From Tillandsia leiboldiana (taxonomy: Eukaryota; Streptophyta; Magnoliopsida; Poales; Bromeliaceae), in NCBI GenBank assembly GCA_029204045.2, contig CM055074.1, positions 17,039,164 to 17,103,163 on the forward strand: 64,000 nt of DNA, written 5' to 3'. This document shows, piece after piece, positions 19,011-30,717 of the stretch. Below the pieces are notes generated by a model that saw nothing but the letters and a program-made list of their open reading frames with translations, had not been told where the DNA came from and ran no database searches. The stretch's first letter is position 1, and every line of letters starts with the position of its first letter. The position numbers and the translations under genes are program-made.

Positions 19011-20357
19011 TGTTACGGAATTTGAGTTGGCGTAGTTTCGTGAAAGTCTCAAGTCTTGAAGATTGAAGGTGAAGAAAGTTGGATCATTTAACTCAATCTC
19101 AAGAAAGAAGAATTCAAAAGGATCAGGTATGTTTAACTAAAGATTTTGTATGATCCGAATACTTCTTGTAGTGTAGAAACACTTGGAAGAATCTTTCATT
19201 GCATAAAAATCAAAAACTGGACTTGGGACATGTTCAGGATCCGGATCAGGTTGTTCGATCCGGATCCCGAAGGTGGTTCGTTCATACACCAGTTCAATCC
19301 GGATCGTAGTCTCTTGATCCGGATCCCGAACAGTGAGTTTACCATCTTCCTTGAACGATCCGGATCATGCTTCGCAATCCGGATCCCGAACGTTGATGTT
19401 TGGTAAACTGTATGAACGATCCGGATCATGCACTTCGATCCGGATCCCGAACCTTCGTTTTTCTGGAACTGGCTGACTCGTTACGACGATCCGGATCACA
19501 GCTAGTCCGATCCGGATCGCCGTCCGTTAAATTTCCAGAAATGTTAGGTTTTTGATTCTTATCTCCTTCCTAGGGTTTCTAACCTATAAATACACCCTAT
19601 GACTCTTTTTCTAGGGTGAATCCACATAGTGAATAGCCGTCATTTTCATATATCATTTTATACGGCTATAGATCCACATATAGAGAAGAAAGGAAATCAT
19701 TAGAGAACACTCTATGTTTCTTCATCTATATTGATTAGTTTGATTCTAGGTTTTCATACTCACATCTCGAGTTGAATCAAACTAATGAATACTTAGATGG
19801 TATTTCCGATCTATCTTTGATCTAAGTATTCGGCGGATCATCACCACCCTAAAACAACGATTTACCCCAAAAATCGGCGCGTGGATTCGCGTGTCCTTAT
19901 GGATTCAAGGTTCAACCGCTCTGGTGGATTCGGAGCGAGGCACGTTCGTGGATTCGAAGGGTGCTATTGGGTGAAGACCGTGGATTCGGTCGGACGTCGT
20001 GGATTCGACGTTGGACGCCGTGGATTCGGCGTTGGGCGCAGATCGTGGATTCGAGAAGCGTCGCGGAGCGAGCGGAGAAGATCCTCTAGGAGCGTATGGA
20101 AAAGGTTGAGTCGTAAGTGTGTACGGTAAATCACCTTGTACGTGTTTTAATTCTAGTGGATTTCTGCCGTGTTATCGGTCCCGTGGTTTTTTACTCCGGT
20201 GATGGAGTTTTCCACGTAAAAATCTTGCGTATTATTTTTATTTCCGCATTGGGTTTTATCGCAACGATTTTTTGAGTGTTTATACGTTTACACCTATTCA
20301 CCCCCCTCTAGGTGTTTTTTTTCCCCTATTTAGATCCGTATTACATATAACCCAACA
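19011..20357 (+). repeat. 3' LTR of element B (1347 bp)
   Basis: It has the same length as the 5' LTR. Differences seen by eye include A/T near 19434, A/G in a palindrome near 19487, T/G near 19552, and two in the hairpin array (CTTATGGATTC and CTCTGGTGGATTC), the last two weakening pairing or a loop flank. The hairpin array is at 19876-20062. Confidence 0.97.
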
Positions 20358-22028
20358 TAACTCTTTCCACATCTTTTGAGCATAACAATTTTCATTAACT
20401 CCCCCTCAAATGGCTATCAATTATTTAAAATATAAAGTATTCAACCAAAAATTGATCTCAATTTCATACTCGTCTCAATTGTCAAATAAGATAAAAACTA
20501 AACCAAGAGATCATTTGAGAGAGAAATTGACTTTGATCAAAACAAAGATGATTTAATTGACATAAATGATCATTGCATCAAATGAATTATTATGATATCC
20601 AAACCATAATAAATTTCTAAATAACGAAAAGATGTTATTAAAGTCAATAATACACATGCTCAATTAATGTTCTATGTCTAAGCATAGATAATGAACAAAA
20701 ACACAAAAACAAAACCTAACCTAAGCAATGATTTCAAAAGGAATTATTTCACGGAAAGCATTCCAATTGCCTTACGCAAATGAATAAATCGTTTTAGATC
20801 CAAAGGTTTTGTTAAAATGTCAGCTAATTGATCCTCAGTTGAAATGTAGGAAATTTGAAGAATATTTGATTCAACTAGCTCTCTTAGAAAATGATACCTA
20901 AGTTCAATGTGTTTTGTTCTTGAGTGCAACACAGGGTTTTTAGAAATGTTTATAACACTTGTGTTGTCACAAAGAATCGTTACCGAAGTTGCTGAAATTC
21001 GGAAGTCGCTCAACACACTTTTCATCCAAATGAGTTGGGTTGAACAACTACCTGCTAAAATATATTCCGCTTCGGCAGTCGAGAGTGCAATGCAGTTTTG
21101 CTTTTTACTATGCCATGCAACAAGGCAATGGCCAAGATAAAAACATGCACCACTCGTGCTCTTCCGATCATCCACAGATCCTGCCCAATCGGCATCTGAA
21201 TATCCTATAATGTCAAGCGTTGTTCCCATAGGATACCAAATTCCGAAATTCAAAGTTCCTTTGATGTACCGGATGATCCTTTTCACCGCTTTCAGGTGAA
21301 CCTCCTTTGGTGCTGATTGATATCTCGCGCAAATCCCAACACTAAAGGATATATCCGGGCGACTAGCTGTAAGATAGAGTAGACTTCCTATCATGCTGCG
21401 ATAAAGCTTCTCGTCTACACTCTCACTAAAAGATTCACTTCCTAATCCCTTATTGCTAGTTCCCATAGGAGTCGGAAAATCTTTAGAGTTTTCTAAATCG
21501 AATTTCTTCACCAACTCCCTTGCATACTTGGATTGACACAAATCGATGCCATCATCATTTTGTTTCACTTGCAATCCAAGAAAGTATGTCAGTTCGCCCA
21601 TCATTGACATCTCAAATTCGCTTTCCATGGTTTCAGCGAATTTAGAAGCATCATTGTCTCTAGTTGCCCCAAATACAATGTCATCGACATAGATTTGTGC
21701 CACAATGAAATTATCCTGATAATGCTTCACAAAGAGAGTCCGGTCAGCTCCCCCTCGAGTATAGCCCTTTTCTAATAGGTGCTTTGTCAACCTTTCGTAC
21801 CATGCTCGCGGTGCTTGTTTTAGACCGTAAAGAGCCTTTTTCAAACGAAAAACATGGTTAGGTTGTTTACAGTCTACAAAACCTTTCGGTTGAGCCACAT
21901 AAACTTCCTCATTTAAAAACCCATTTAAAAACGCGCTCTTAACGTCCATTTGAAAGAGTTTGATTTTAAAATGACAAGCAATAGCGAATAAAATACGAAT
22001 TGACTCAAGTCTAGCTACCGAGGCGAAC

Positions 22029-22604
22029 TGTAACACCCCCGGAATTTGGATTAGTCCTCTATGTAAATGATATAATAGGACTAAATCTCTAACCCGGCTA
22101 TAGCATTTTGGATGGTAGCAAGATCCAAGAGGAACATGAGAGTTAAGCGTGCTAGAGCTAGAGTAGTTCTAGGATGGGTGACCTCCTGGGAAGTGGGGCG
22201 TCACAGTTGGTATCAGAGCCATTCACCAGCCGGAAATGTGAGATGTGTCTCGGCTGAGCCAGGGTTATATAGCGGGTAGAGCGAGGCTCTCCGGCTAATG
22301 ACCGTTGTGGGTGGAGTGCAGCTCCCCACAAGGTCGGCTAAGGCTAGCGAGACGAGTCTCACATCGCCTGGTGCTTGTGAGTGTGCTTGAGCCTGACGTG
22401 GACGTCAGGGCTTAAAGGGGGGAAGAATGTAACACCCCCGGAATTTGGATTAGTCCTCTATGTAAATGATATAATAGGACTAAATCTCTAACCCGGCTAT
22501 AGCATTTTGGATGGTAGCAAGATCCAAGAGGAACATGAGAGTTAAGCGTGCTAGAGCTAGAGTAGTTCTAGGATGGGTGACCCCCTGGGAAGTGGGGCGT
22601 CACA
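22029..22604 (+). mobile_element. Cassandra-1: TRIM retrotransposon with 5S rRNA-like LTRs (576 bp)
   Basis: Two 177-bp LTRs (22029-22205, 22428-22604) bound a 222-bp interior. The interior starts GTTGGTATCAGAGCC (Met-tRNA primer site) and ends in a purine tract, AAAGGGGGGAAGAA. Target duplication cgaac is at 22024-22028 and 22605-22609. Each LTR contains a 3' half of 5S rRNA, including AGTTAAGCGTGC (box A) and GGGTGACCTCCTGGGAAG (box C). This is the hallmark of Cassandra, a plant TRIM transcribed by RNA polymerase III. It has no coding capacity and depends on other elements for movement. The 3' LTR has ACCCCCTGG where the 5' LTR has ACCTCCTGG in box C. Confidence 0.96.
22137..22193 (+). other. 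5S rRNA-like pol III promoter segment in the Cassandra-1 5' LTR
   Basis: GAGTTAAGCGTGC...GTAGTTCTAGGATGGGTGACCTCC...GAAGT follows the 3' half of plant 5S rRNA, covering box A, the intermediate element and box C. It is not a 5S gene: the 5' third is absent and it lies inside an LTR. Further copies lie in the other three Cassandra LTRs of the window. Confidence 0.88.
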
Positions 22605-23846
22605 CGAACGTTTCATCAAAGTCTATACCTTCTATTTGAGAGTAGACTTGAGCAACTAAGCGTGCTTTATTCCTGATGATGGTACCATCCTCGTTTTTCT
22701 TATTCTTGAAAATCCATTTAGTACCAATCACGTTGTGTTGCTTCGGAGGCTTTGTTAATTCCCAGACTTTGTTTCGTTTGAACTGATGGAGCTCTTCCTG
22801 CATAGCTTCAATCCAGTAGTCATCCTGAAGAGCTTCATCGATGTTCTTTGGTTCAATCATGGAGACGTAGCATGCGACTCCACAAACCAACTGTCTCCGA
22901 GTTCTAACTCCTTCTTGTGGGTCTCCAATAATGTTAGATTCCGGATGATCCTTGGAGATGCGTAACGTTTGCGGTAATGGAGTAGTCGGAGGTACATGTG
23001 ATAATTCCTGCACATTAGATAAACTTGAAGAACCATTAGATGCATCAACTTTATTGAAAGAGTTATTACGAGAGGATGCATTTACAGGAGTATCATCATC
23101 TAGAGACATATCAAGGGTAGATTTATCAGATGCAAAGTGGAAAGCTTCATCTACTTTAACATTTATAGATTCTATCATCGTTTTAGATTCCAAGTTAAAT
23201 ACCCGATATGCTCTACTGTTAGTAGAATAACCCATGAAAATCCCTTTGTCGCTTCGAGAGTCGAACTTACCAAGGTTTTCACGATCACGCAGAATAAAAC
23301 ATCGACTCCCAAAGATACGAAAATATTTGATATTCGGTTTTCTACTAAACCACAGCTCATATGGTGTATTTAAGGTTCCAGGGCGCAAATACACTCGATT
23401 AATTACATAGACGGCGGTGTTCACAGCTCCAGCCCAAAAATATAACGGTAAATTCTGGCTATGAAGCATCACACGCGCCATCTCTTGAACAACCCTATTT
23501 TTGCGCTCAACAACACCATTCTGCTGAGGTGTATTGGGTGCTGAGAATTCATGTTTTATTCCGTTGGAAGTGCAAAAATCAATGAATTTAGAATTTATGA
23601 ATTCTCCACCTCTATCACTTCGAACACGAACGATCTTTTCATTTCTTTCATTCATAATACGATGACAAACCTCATGAAAAGAGTCGAAAGTATCCGCTTT
23701 CTCTTTTAAAAAAGTTACCCATGAATACCTAGAGAAATCATCAACCAAAAGAAAAATATACCATTTACCTCCCAAAGATGGTTGACGAACCGGCCCCATT
23801 AAATCCATATGCAGTAATTCCAAGGGCCGTTTGGTACCGACGTGAT

Positions 23847-26454
23847 TCAAGGATGAAAGAAGAATTCACCTTTGCATACCCAAACCTTTTGAGTTTTGGA
23901 GTACGTCGGAAATGATTGTGAAGTTGATACCTTTGGTGAAAGCGTCTTGATTGATCCATCGCTTTTCCTTGATGTCGTCGTCTTGTTTGATGTACTACCA
24001 ATGCTCTTTCCTTTTGAAAGATCCTTCTTTGATTTGCGGGGAGTGACCTCACTGGTAGTAGTTGCAAGATGTGCTTGATTTGATCTTTGCGCTCCATTCT
24101 TGCAATTTCTTCTTATGTGCCCTACATAACCACAACGAAAACATACCTTTGTTCTTGACGATCCCGAAGAGGGTGAGGTAGGGTTGTTATCGTTGTATGC
24201 TGAGAATTCCGTCGCCGGAGGAGTTACCGACTGGGGCACAAAAACTGTTCCACTCGAACTAGGAATGTCTCCAGTTTGAGTGTATCCGAGGCCGAATCGG
24301 TTTGTTTGACCAAGACCAAGTAATTTATCCAACTTGCTCCTTCCAGAAGAGAATCTCTTTAAATCATCCTTGAGTTGAAAAATGGTCTTTGTCATCTCCA
24401 TTTTTTCTTGTCGGGCCTCGGTGTAGAGCTTCAAGAAGTAACCAGCTTTGTCAATGTGACGCCCCACTTCCCAGGGGGTCACCCATCCTAGAACTACTCT
24501 AGCTCTAGCACGCTTAACTCTCATGTTCCTCTTGAATCTTGCTACCATCCAAAATGCTATAGCCGGGTTAGAGATTTAGTCCTATTATATCATTTATATA
24601 GAGGACTAATCCAAATTCCGGGGGTGTCACATTCTTCCCCCCTTTAAGCTCTGACGTCCACGTCAGGCTCAAGCACACTCACAAGCACCAGGCGATGTGA
24701 GACTCGTCTCGCTAGCCTTAGCCGACCTTGTGAGGAGCTGCACTCCACTCACAACGGTCATTAGCCGGGGAGCCTCGCTCTACCCGCTATATAACCCTGG
24801 CTCAGCCGAGACTCATCTCACATTTCCGGCTGGTGAATGTCTCTGATACCAACTGTGGCGCCCCACTTCCCAGGGGGTCACCCATCCTAGAACTACTCTA
24901 GCTCTAGCACGCTTAACTCTCATGTTCCTCTTGAATCTTGCTACCATCCAAAATGCTATAGCCGGGTTAGAGATTTAGTCCTATTATATCATTTATATAG
25001 AGGACTAATCCAAATTCCGGGGGTGTCACAGTCAATCATCGTTACATGTATCTTCTCGAGATGCTCATTTTTCTCTTGAAGTGAAGCATTTGCTTTTATC
25101 AGATTATCCCTTTCCACTTCAAGACCGGTCGAGAGAGAAGTTACCCTTTTTACTTCTTCTTCGAGATCCTGCAATCTCCCTCTCAACCCCTTGTTTTGCT
25201 TAGCCAGTTTCTTTGAATCCCTCAAAAGTCTGTGGTAGGCTAGAGCAAAATCTTCACCTTCAGAGTTACTCGATTCGTCGTCCGTTGCAGTTTTTCAACC
25301 TGGGAGAAGTTGGACAATGAATCGGATGTACTTGCCATTAAACATATGAAGGGTGAAGATGTGGACGCGTGGAATGCCGTTGCGTTGTTCTCTTCATCAC
25401 TTGAAGATGACTCATTTGTCGTTGAGGTGTCATCCCAAGTGACGGCTTGCATCGCCTTCTTTTTGGACGGATTCTTATTTGGACACTCCGTTGAGATATG
25501 GCCGTATCCTCGGCACTTGAAGCATTGGACTTGTCCTTCTGAGCTTTTCTTATCCTTTGAAAAGCTTTCTTGCTTTCTTGACTTTTGGCTTGGAAAACCT
25601 TTGCCTTTCTTCCACTTTCCGGAGCATGAAGTTTTACTTGAATTACCCCTTCGAAAGTTTCGGCGAAAATTTCTTGTCAAGAGAGCAAGCTGCTTCTCAA
25701 AGTCCTCCATAGATAGGTTCTCGTCATCGCCTGAGGAGGATGAATCCGCGTCTTCTTCTTTTGTAGTTTTCAACGCAAAACCTGAAGACTTAGAAGTAGA
25801 TGCTTTTCCAGAAGAATAGTTAGTAGGAAATATCATTTCATATGTTTGTAATGAACCAACTAATTCTTCTACACGGATTTCGTCCTGGTGTTTAATAGTT
25901 TCAATGGCCGTAACCTTGGAACGAAATCTTTCAGGAAGAGTTCTTAAGATCTTTCTTACAATTTTAAATTCTGGAATCTTCTCTCCCAAGTTAGCACATG
26001 TATTTACGATGTCTTGCAATCGTGTATAGTAGTCTGTGAATGATTCATTTTCTGCCATGAAAATAGAGTCAAATCTGCTCGTAAGCATTTGCAGCTTTTG
26101 AATCTTCACAAGGTTAGTTCCCTCATGTGTAACTTGAAGAACATCCCAGATTTCTTTCGCAGTCTCACATGCTGAGACGCGAGAGAATTCAGTTTGAGAC
26201 AAGGCATTAAATAAAGCATTGATTCCTTTGCCATTGTAAGAAGATAAGTCTATCTCTTCCTTGGTCCATTTTGACCTAGGTTTGATGGTGTGAACATCAA
26301 CAATAACTTCAGTTGGATTTGACCATCCTAACTCGATAGATTGCCACACCCGTTCGTCGATGGAAATAAGAAATGCTTTCATCCGTACTTTCCAGTAGGC
26401 ATAATTTGTTCCATCGAAAAACGGGGGTCTGTTGATGTTTCCACCTTCAGCCAT
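23847..26454 (-). pseudogene. gag: Gag of element C, frameshifted and split by Cassandra-2
   Basis: The frame starts at ATG 26454 (MAEGGNINRPPFF) and follows B gag: core, Ser-rich linker, first CCHC knuckle (CFKCRGYGHISTEC). Near 25290 a one- or two-base change shifts the frame, and a downstream frame resumes at about 25225 with the coiled-coil region. Cassandra-2 (24455-25030) then splits the coiled coil. After it the frame continues through the second knuckle (CFRCGYVGHIRRNC) to KVWVCKGE and a stop at 23847. The last four bases overlap the first open codon of pol. Confidence 0.88.
24455..25030 (-). mobile_element. Cassandra-2: TRIM retrotransposon with 5S rRNA-like LTRs (576 bp)
   Basis: It is the same length as Cassandra-1. 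LTRs of 177 bp lie at 24854-25030 (5') and 24455-24631 (3'), with target duplication gtcaa at 24450-24454 and 25031-25035. The primer site reads TGGTATCAGAGAC on the minus strand, and the purine tract is AAAGGGGGGAAGAA. Both LTRs carry the 5S-like segment, with ACCCCCTGG in box C. The LTRs start TGTGACACCC or TGTGGCGCCC-complement ends, slightly different from Cassandra-1 (TGTAACACCC). It is inserted in C's gag. Confidence 0.95.
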
Positions 26455-26474
26455 TGTTTACAACCCTATTCCCT

Positions 26475-26485
26475 CTCTGATACCA
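26475..26485 (-). other. Primer binding site of element C
   Basis: TGGTATCAGAG on the minus strand, two bases after the 5' LTR end; complement of the initiator Met-tRNA 3' end. Confidence 0.9.
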
Positions 26486-26487
26486 CT

Positions 26488-27775
26488 TGTCGGGTTATAT
26501 TAATAATGATATAAATAGGGGAAAAAACACCTAGAGGGGGGTGAATAGGTGTAAACAATAAACACTCAAAAATCTTTGCGATATAAAACCCAATGCGGAA
26601 AAATAAATAGCACGCAGAGATTTTTACGTGAAAAACTCCGTCACAGGAGTAAAAAATCACGGGACCGATAACACGGTGAAATCCACTAGAATTATAACAC
26701 GTACAAAGGTGATATACCGTACTCACAGACGACTCAACCTTTTTCCATACGCTCCTAGTTGATCTTCTCCGCTCGCTCCGCAACGCTTCTCGAATCCACG
26801 ATCTACGTCCAACGCCGAATCCACGGCGTCCAACGTCGAATCCACGACGTCTGACCGAATCCACGGTCTTCACCTAGTAGCACGTCTCGAATCCACGAAC
26901 GTACCTCGCTCCAAATCCACGAGAGCGGTAGCACCTTGAATCCACAAGGCCACGCGAGTCCACGCGCCGATTTTGGAGAAATCGTTGTTTTTTGGGTGGT
27001 GATGATCCGCCGAATACTTAGATTAGAAATAGATCGGAAATGCCATCTAAGTATTCATTAATTTGATTCTACTCAAAATCTGAGTGAGAAAACCTAGAAT
27101 CAAATTAATCAATATAGATGAAGAAACATAGAATTAAATCTATTGATTTCCTTTCTTCTCTATATGTGGATTTTTCTTTTTATGGCCGTATTTTGATTTA
27201 TTCGGATTATGCGGCTTACACGGCTTACCCTAGAAAAAGAATCATAGGGTCTATTTATAGGTTAGAAACCGTTGGAAGAGGATAAGAATCAAAAACTAAC
27301 CTTTTCTGGAATTTTACAGGACGACGATCCGGATCGGATTTACGGCGATCCTGACTGTCGTAACGAAACAGCCAATTTCCAGAAAAACAAAGGTTCGGGA
27401 TCCGGATTGAAATGCCTGATCTGGACTGTTCATACATTTCAGCAAAAACCAATGTTCGGGATCCGGATCAGAAATGTCTTGGATCCGGATTGGATTTGCG
27501 TATGAATCAACACCCTTCGGGATCCGGATTGAAATGTCTGATCCGGATCCTGAACATGTCCCATGTCCAGTTTTTGATTTTTATACAATTAAAAATTCAT
27601 TTAAGTGTTTCTACACTATAAGAAGTATTCGGATCACCAAAAATAATTAGTTAAACATACCTGATCCTTTTGAATTCTTCTTTCTTGAGATTGAGTTATA
27701 TGATCCAAACTTCTTCATCTTCAATCTTCAAGATTTAATACTTTCACGAAATGCGCCAAAACAAATTCCTTAACA
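26488..27775 (-). repeat. 5' LTR of element C (1288 bp)
   Basis: On the minus strand it runs from TGTTAAGGAATTTG to ATAACCCGACA. It has the family layout: palindrome array in U3 (27310-27560, several copies decayed), TATA region near 27250, TGGATT hairpin array (26785-26975) and conserved U5. In the hairpin array one loop has become TGGACT and one stem arm is lost, but the GACCG, ACGTCG, ACGCCG and CCTTG stems still pair. Confidence 0.93.
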
Positions 27776-28895
27776 CTTCAGATCTCCCCTACCCGTCTAC
27801 TGTTTTTACTGAAAACTCTTACAAAAGAATCTGAGAATGTTGGGACTGGTTATTTATCACCTAAAGAGAAAATGCAAGGTAATTCAACCCCGGGTCACTA
27901 AATGAGTCCTTATGCTACATTGGTGCGACTGAGTGTCGTGGGAGGTGTATGGCACAGGTTGACGACGATTATGCTCATGGAGCTTACACGCACACCAGCG
28001 GTTTGGCCACCGTATCAGTGTACTTTTCCGGAGAGGTGGTCTGATTAGACCCGTGGACCCCACGCGGCTATTTGCGTGGGGGCCCCCTTGCGGCTACTTG
28101 CGGAACTATAATCTTACAGTGGGGGGTTATTGGCACCAGGTTTTGAGCTGGGTGACTTCTTTTGCCTGAGGTCCTTGGACCGACATGGCGGTTTTGTGCT
28201 GGGATTTTGTCGAAATTCATTGAGTAGCATGTTTGGGTTGTGGATGCTCAGGGTTACGGTTTGGTTTACTTATTTTTCTTAGTTCTCGTACTTTCCTAGC
28301 ATCTCTTACAGTTTTTCAGTGTTTTACTCTTATCACTAATTCCCACTTTGTGACAGGTTCGGTTCGGCGTCAGGGACGACGGTGAGGCTGCGCATTAGGG
28401 AGTTTAGCCTCGTTTGCGGCTGGTGTCCTTTCTTGACTTATGCTTCTTTTCGTGGTTAGTTAGTTGTGTGTGTGCGCTACTTTTTGTGGATGTTGGATTG
28501 GAACTATGTTGTCTCGTGAATGGTTATCTTTACTTATTAGTTACTGCTTCGGCCACCTCTTTCGAATCATGTGAAAGTTTGCGAAAACGTTTTATTAAAC
28601 CTTGGGGTGTCGTGTTGATACCGTTTCTTTTACAAAACACGTGGATTTGTCCTTTCAAAATATCGGTGGTCGCTTTACTTGTTAAATAGGTTTACCTCTC
28701 TTCTTTGCCCGACTGTTTGAACTTCGTGGTTAAAGTGTATGTTCGTAATCGCGACGCCGTGCATATACAAAGGAGACTCCGTGCGTGGGGTTAATGTGTG
28801 TATGTGGCGGGTCTGGCACGTACCGGAGAGTTAAATTTATTTCAAAAATAAATATATACACATTTTCCGCTTATTTAAACCTCTGGGGCGTGACA
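27776..28895 (+). repeat. Gypsy-type element E, 5' LTR fragment
   Basis: The segment ends in CTGGGGCGTGACA and is followed after seven bases by a Met-tRNA primer site, so it is the 3' part of a 5' LTR. Its start is cut by element C. It shares GTGTACTTTTCCGGAGAGGTGGTCT with H and the end GGGGCGTGACA with solo LTR I. The open frames in it are short and carry no recognisable domain. Confidence 0.8.
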
Positions 28896-28902
28896 GATTT
28901 TA

Positions 28903-28913
28903 TGGTATCAGAG
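28903..28913 (+). other. Primer binding site of gypsy-type element E
   Basis: TGGTATCAGAG, seven bases after the LTR end; initiator Met-tRNA type. Confidence 0.85.
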
Positions 28914-29150
28914 AAAAACGCCTTTAACCACGTTAGTCGGTGTCCAACATCCACAGCGTGAAAGGCCACTAACAACTAACCAGTGCGTCAATCGAGTAAT
29001 AGGTGCGTAGAGCGTGAGTGATGTGGGGGGGGAACGGGGTCTCTGGTGGATCGTGGGTCGTGGTGCTAACCAGTTAAGTTTAGGGTAGACTTGTTTTGCT
29101 ATGTGTGCACAGAAAACAGCCGGATTCGGACATCGATCAGCAACGCAGAA

Positions 29151-29304
29151 ATGGATGCGACTAACCTGACTGGTGCGGTGAATCTACTCCTTCTACAACC
29201 GCTACATGACATGGCCGGGCAACTGTTGACCCTCACGGAACGCATGTACTCGTTGGCGCAAGACATCGGCGTGACCGAACGCGCTCCCTCTGGCGGGAGG
29301 GGCG
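29151..29304 (+). pseudogene. gag: Gag of element E, first part (split by element D)
   Basis: The frame opens at ATG 29151 (MDATNLTGAVNLLLLQPL) and is cut after 51 codons by the insertion of D at target gggcg. The same frame continues at 39637. The N-terminal piece is a predicted helix with Leu repeats and no named motif. Its place 240 bp after the primer site marks it as gag. Confidence 0.7.
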
Positions 29305-30703
29305 TGTAGGTTTTTATAGGATCCACAAGGATCTAAATAGGTACTATCAAACAACTAGAGGGGGAGTGAATAGGTGTAATACTTATAAAACCAAATCTCA
29401 GTGCAAAATAAAAACCAATGCGGAAAATAAAAACAGCACACCGAGATATACGTGGAAACTCCAATCCAGGAGAAAAACCACGGGACCAACACGCAATAAC
29501 AATCCACTAAGAATAGAAGAATAACAAGGTGATTACCGACTCCACGGACTCAAACCCCTCCTTCAGCTTCTTCGGACCTTGCGCTCACCGATTGGATGTC
29601 CACGCAATAACAATCCACTAAGAAAAGAAGAATAACAAGGTGATTACCGTCTCCACGGATTTAACCCCTCCTTCAACTTCTTCGGACCTTTCGCTCCAAC
29701 GATTGCACGTCCACTACACACGTTCGAATCCACGAACGCCACTCGAATCCACGAGCACACATTTCGAATCCACGAAACGCCTTTAGCACACCGAATCCAC
29801 GATGCCACGTCGAATCCACGACGCATACTCAGCCGGTAAGAATATTGGCTTCGATGGTAATCCTTTGCTTAGATTATCAATGAAGATCCATGGGAAAAAT
29901 CTCTAAGCAAAGATTAGATCAATTCGACAAAAGATATGTTCTTGAAAGAACCGTCGAATTGACCTAAAAGAGGCTATAAAGAAGAACGATAAAAACCTAG
30001 CCTCTAGGGTTGCTCTCAAGTGATTTTTTCAATTGATCGGCCGTGCTCCCCACGTTTTTGAGAAACCCTAAATGTCTATTTATAGTTTAGAAACCTTTGG
30101 AAAGAGATAAGAATCAAAAACTTACCTTATCTGGAAATTTTCAGGACGGCGATCCGGATCGGATTTACTGTGATCCGGATCGTCGTAACGAGTCAGGCTA
30201 TTCCAGAAAAAACAGGGTTCGGGATCCGGATTGAAATGCTCGATCCGGATCGTTCATGTATTCCAGCAAAAACCCATGTTCGGGATCCGGATCGAAATGA
30301 CCTTTGATCCGAATCGGATTTGCCAATGAACAAGCACCCTTCGGGATCCCGATTGGACTGTCTGATCCGGATCCTGAACATGTCCCATGTCCAGTTTTTG
30401 ATTTTTATGCAATTAAAAAATTCATCCAAGTGTTTCTACACTATAAGAAAGTATTCGGATCACCAAAATTATTTAGTTAACCATACCTGATCCTTTTGAA
30501 TACTTTCTTCTTGAGATTGATGTAACTGATCCACAATTCTTCAACTTCAATCTTCAAGACTCAAGACACTGAGTGTCAACTTGAGCTCTTGTTGAATCTT
30601 CTCTAAGTCTTTGATTACTGATTGACAATTTGATCCCTTTAAGACTCCGACTCAACTCACTGACATGACTCACGAAATATGCCAACACCAAAATGCCGTA
30701 ACA
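29305..30703 (-). repeat. 3' LTR of element D (1399 bp)
   Basis: On the minus strand it runs from TGTTACGGCATTTTGG to AAAAACCTACA. It has the family U3 palindrome array (30150-30380). The hairpin array near 29714-29825 has five TGGATT units, fewer than in B and with different stems (CGTTCG/CGAACG, CTCG/CGAG, TTTCG/CGAAA, CATCG/CGGTG, CGTCG/CGACG). A TATA-like CTATAAATAG lies near 30075. Confidence 0.93.
29714..29825 (-). other. TGGATT hairpin array, five units, 3' LTR of element D
   Basis: Five copies of GTGGATTC with complementary flanks. One stem uses a G-T pair (CATCG/CGGTG). The stems do not match those of B one for one, yet the loop is unchanged. The other D LTR has the same array at 38645-38755. 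Confidence 0.65.
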
Positions 30704-30717
30704 ATCTCCCCCTTTGG
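30704..30717 (-). other. Terminal polypurine tract of element D
   Basis: CCAAAGGGGGAGAT on the minus strand, directly before the 3' LTR and preceded by TTTTGTCACGAAATTG. Confidence 0.85.

Larger units (their letters stand above)
9253..20357 (+). mobile_element. Element B: complete SIRE-like Ty1/copia retrotransposon (11.1 kb)
   Basis: Two 1347-bp LTRs (9253-10599 and 19011-20357) bound it, with a target duplication taact at 9248-9252 and 20358-20362. Inside are a primer binding site, gag, pol (integrase core, RT, RNase H), a 1.6-kb spacer, an internal promoter-like block, an env-like gene and two polypurine tracts. The two LTRs differ at about six positions by eye, which points to a recent insertion. 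Despite the open frames, no protease, integrase zinc finger or first integrase Asp is present, so B probably moves with help from another element, if at all. It is nested in element C. Confidence 0.97.
20744..23850 (-). pseudogene. pol: Pol of element C, split by Cassandra-1
   Basis: The two open pieces (23850-22610 and 22023-20744) are parts of one integrase-RT-RNase H frame, interrupted by Cassandra-1 with target duplication cgaac and otherwise open. The sequence begins inside integrase at THVGTKRPLELL-like text and keeps the first catalytic Asp (LLHMDLMGP, which B and G lack). The second Asp (SDRGGEF) and Glu (NGVVERKN), the YVDD of RT, and the RNase H SDADWAG and STAEAEY motifs are all present. 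The protease and integrase zinc finger are missing: gag text ends at KGE and integrase text starts a few bases later. The deletion end-point differs from that of B and G. Confidence 0.9.
20358..27775 (-). mobile_element. Element C, segment 2 (post-pol, pol, gag, 5' LTR)
   Basis: Read on the minus strand from 27775: 5' LTR, primer site, gag, truncated pol, post-pol spacer, then the taact duplicate next to B. Two Cassandra elements are inserted, one in pol and one in gag. Removing B, Cassandra-1 and Cassandra-2 restores a continuous element. The bases beyond the 5' LTR are cttca (27776-27780); C sits in the LTR of gypsy element E. Confidence 0.93.

Noticed and set aside
22137..22193. 5S rRNA gene
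   Set aside because: Only the 3' half of 5S is present and it lies within a 177-bp LTR of a Cassandra element with target duplications.
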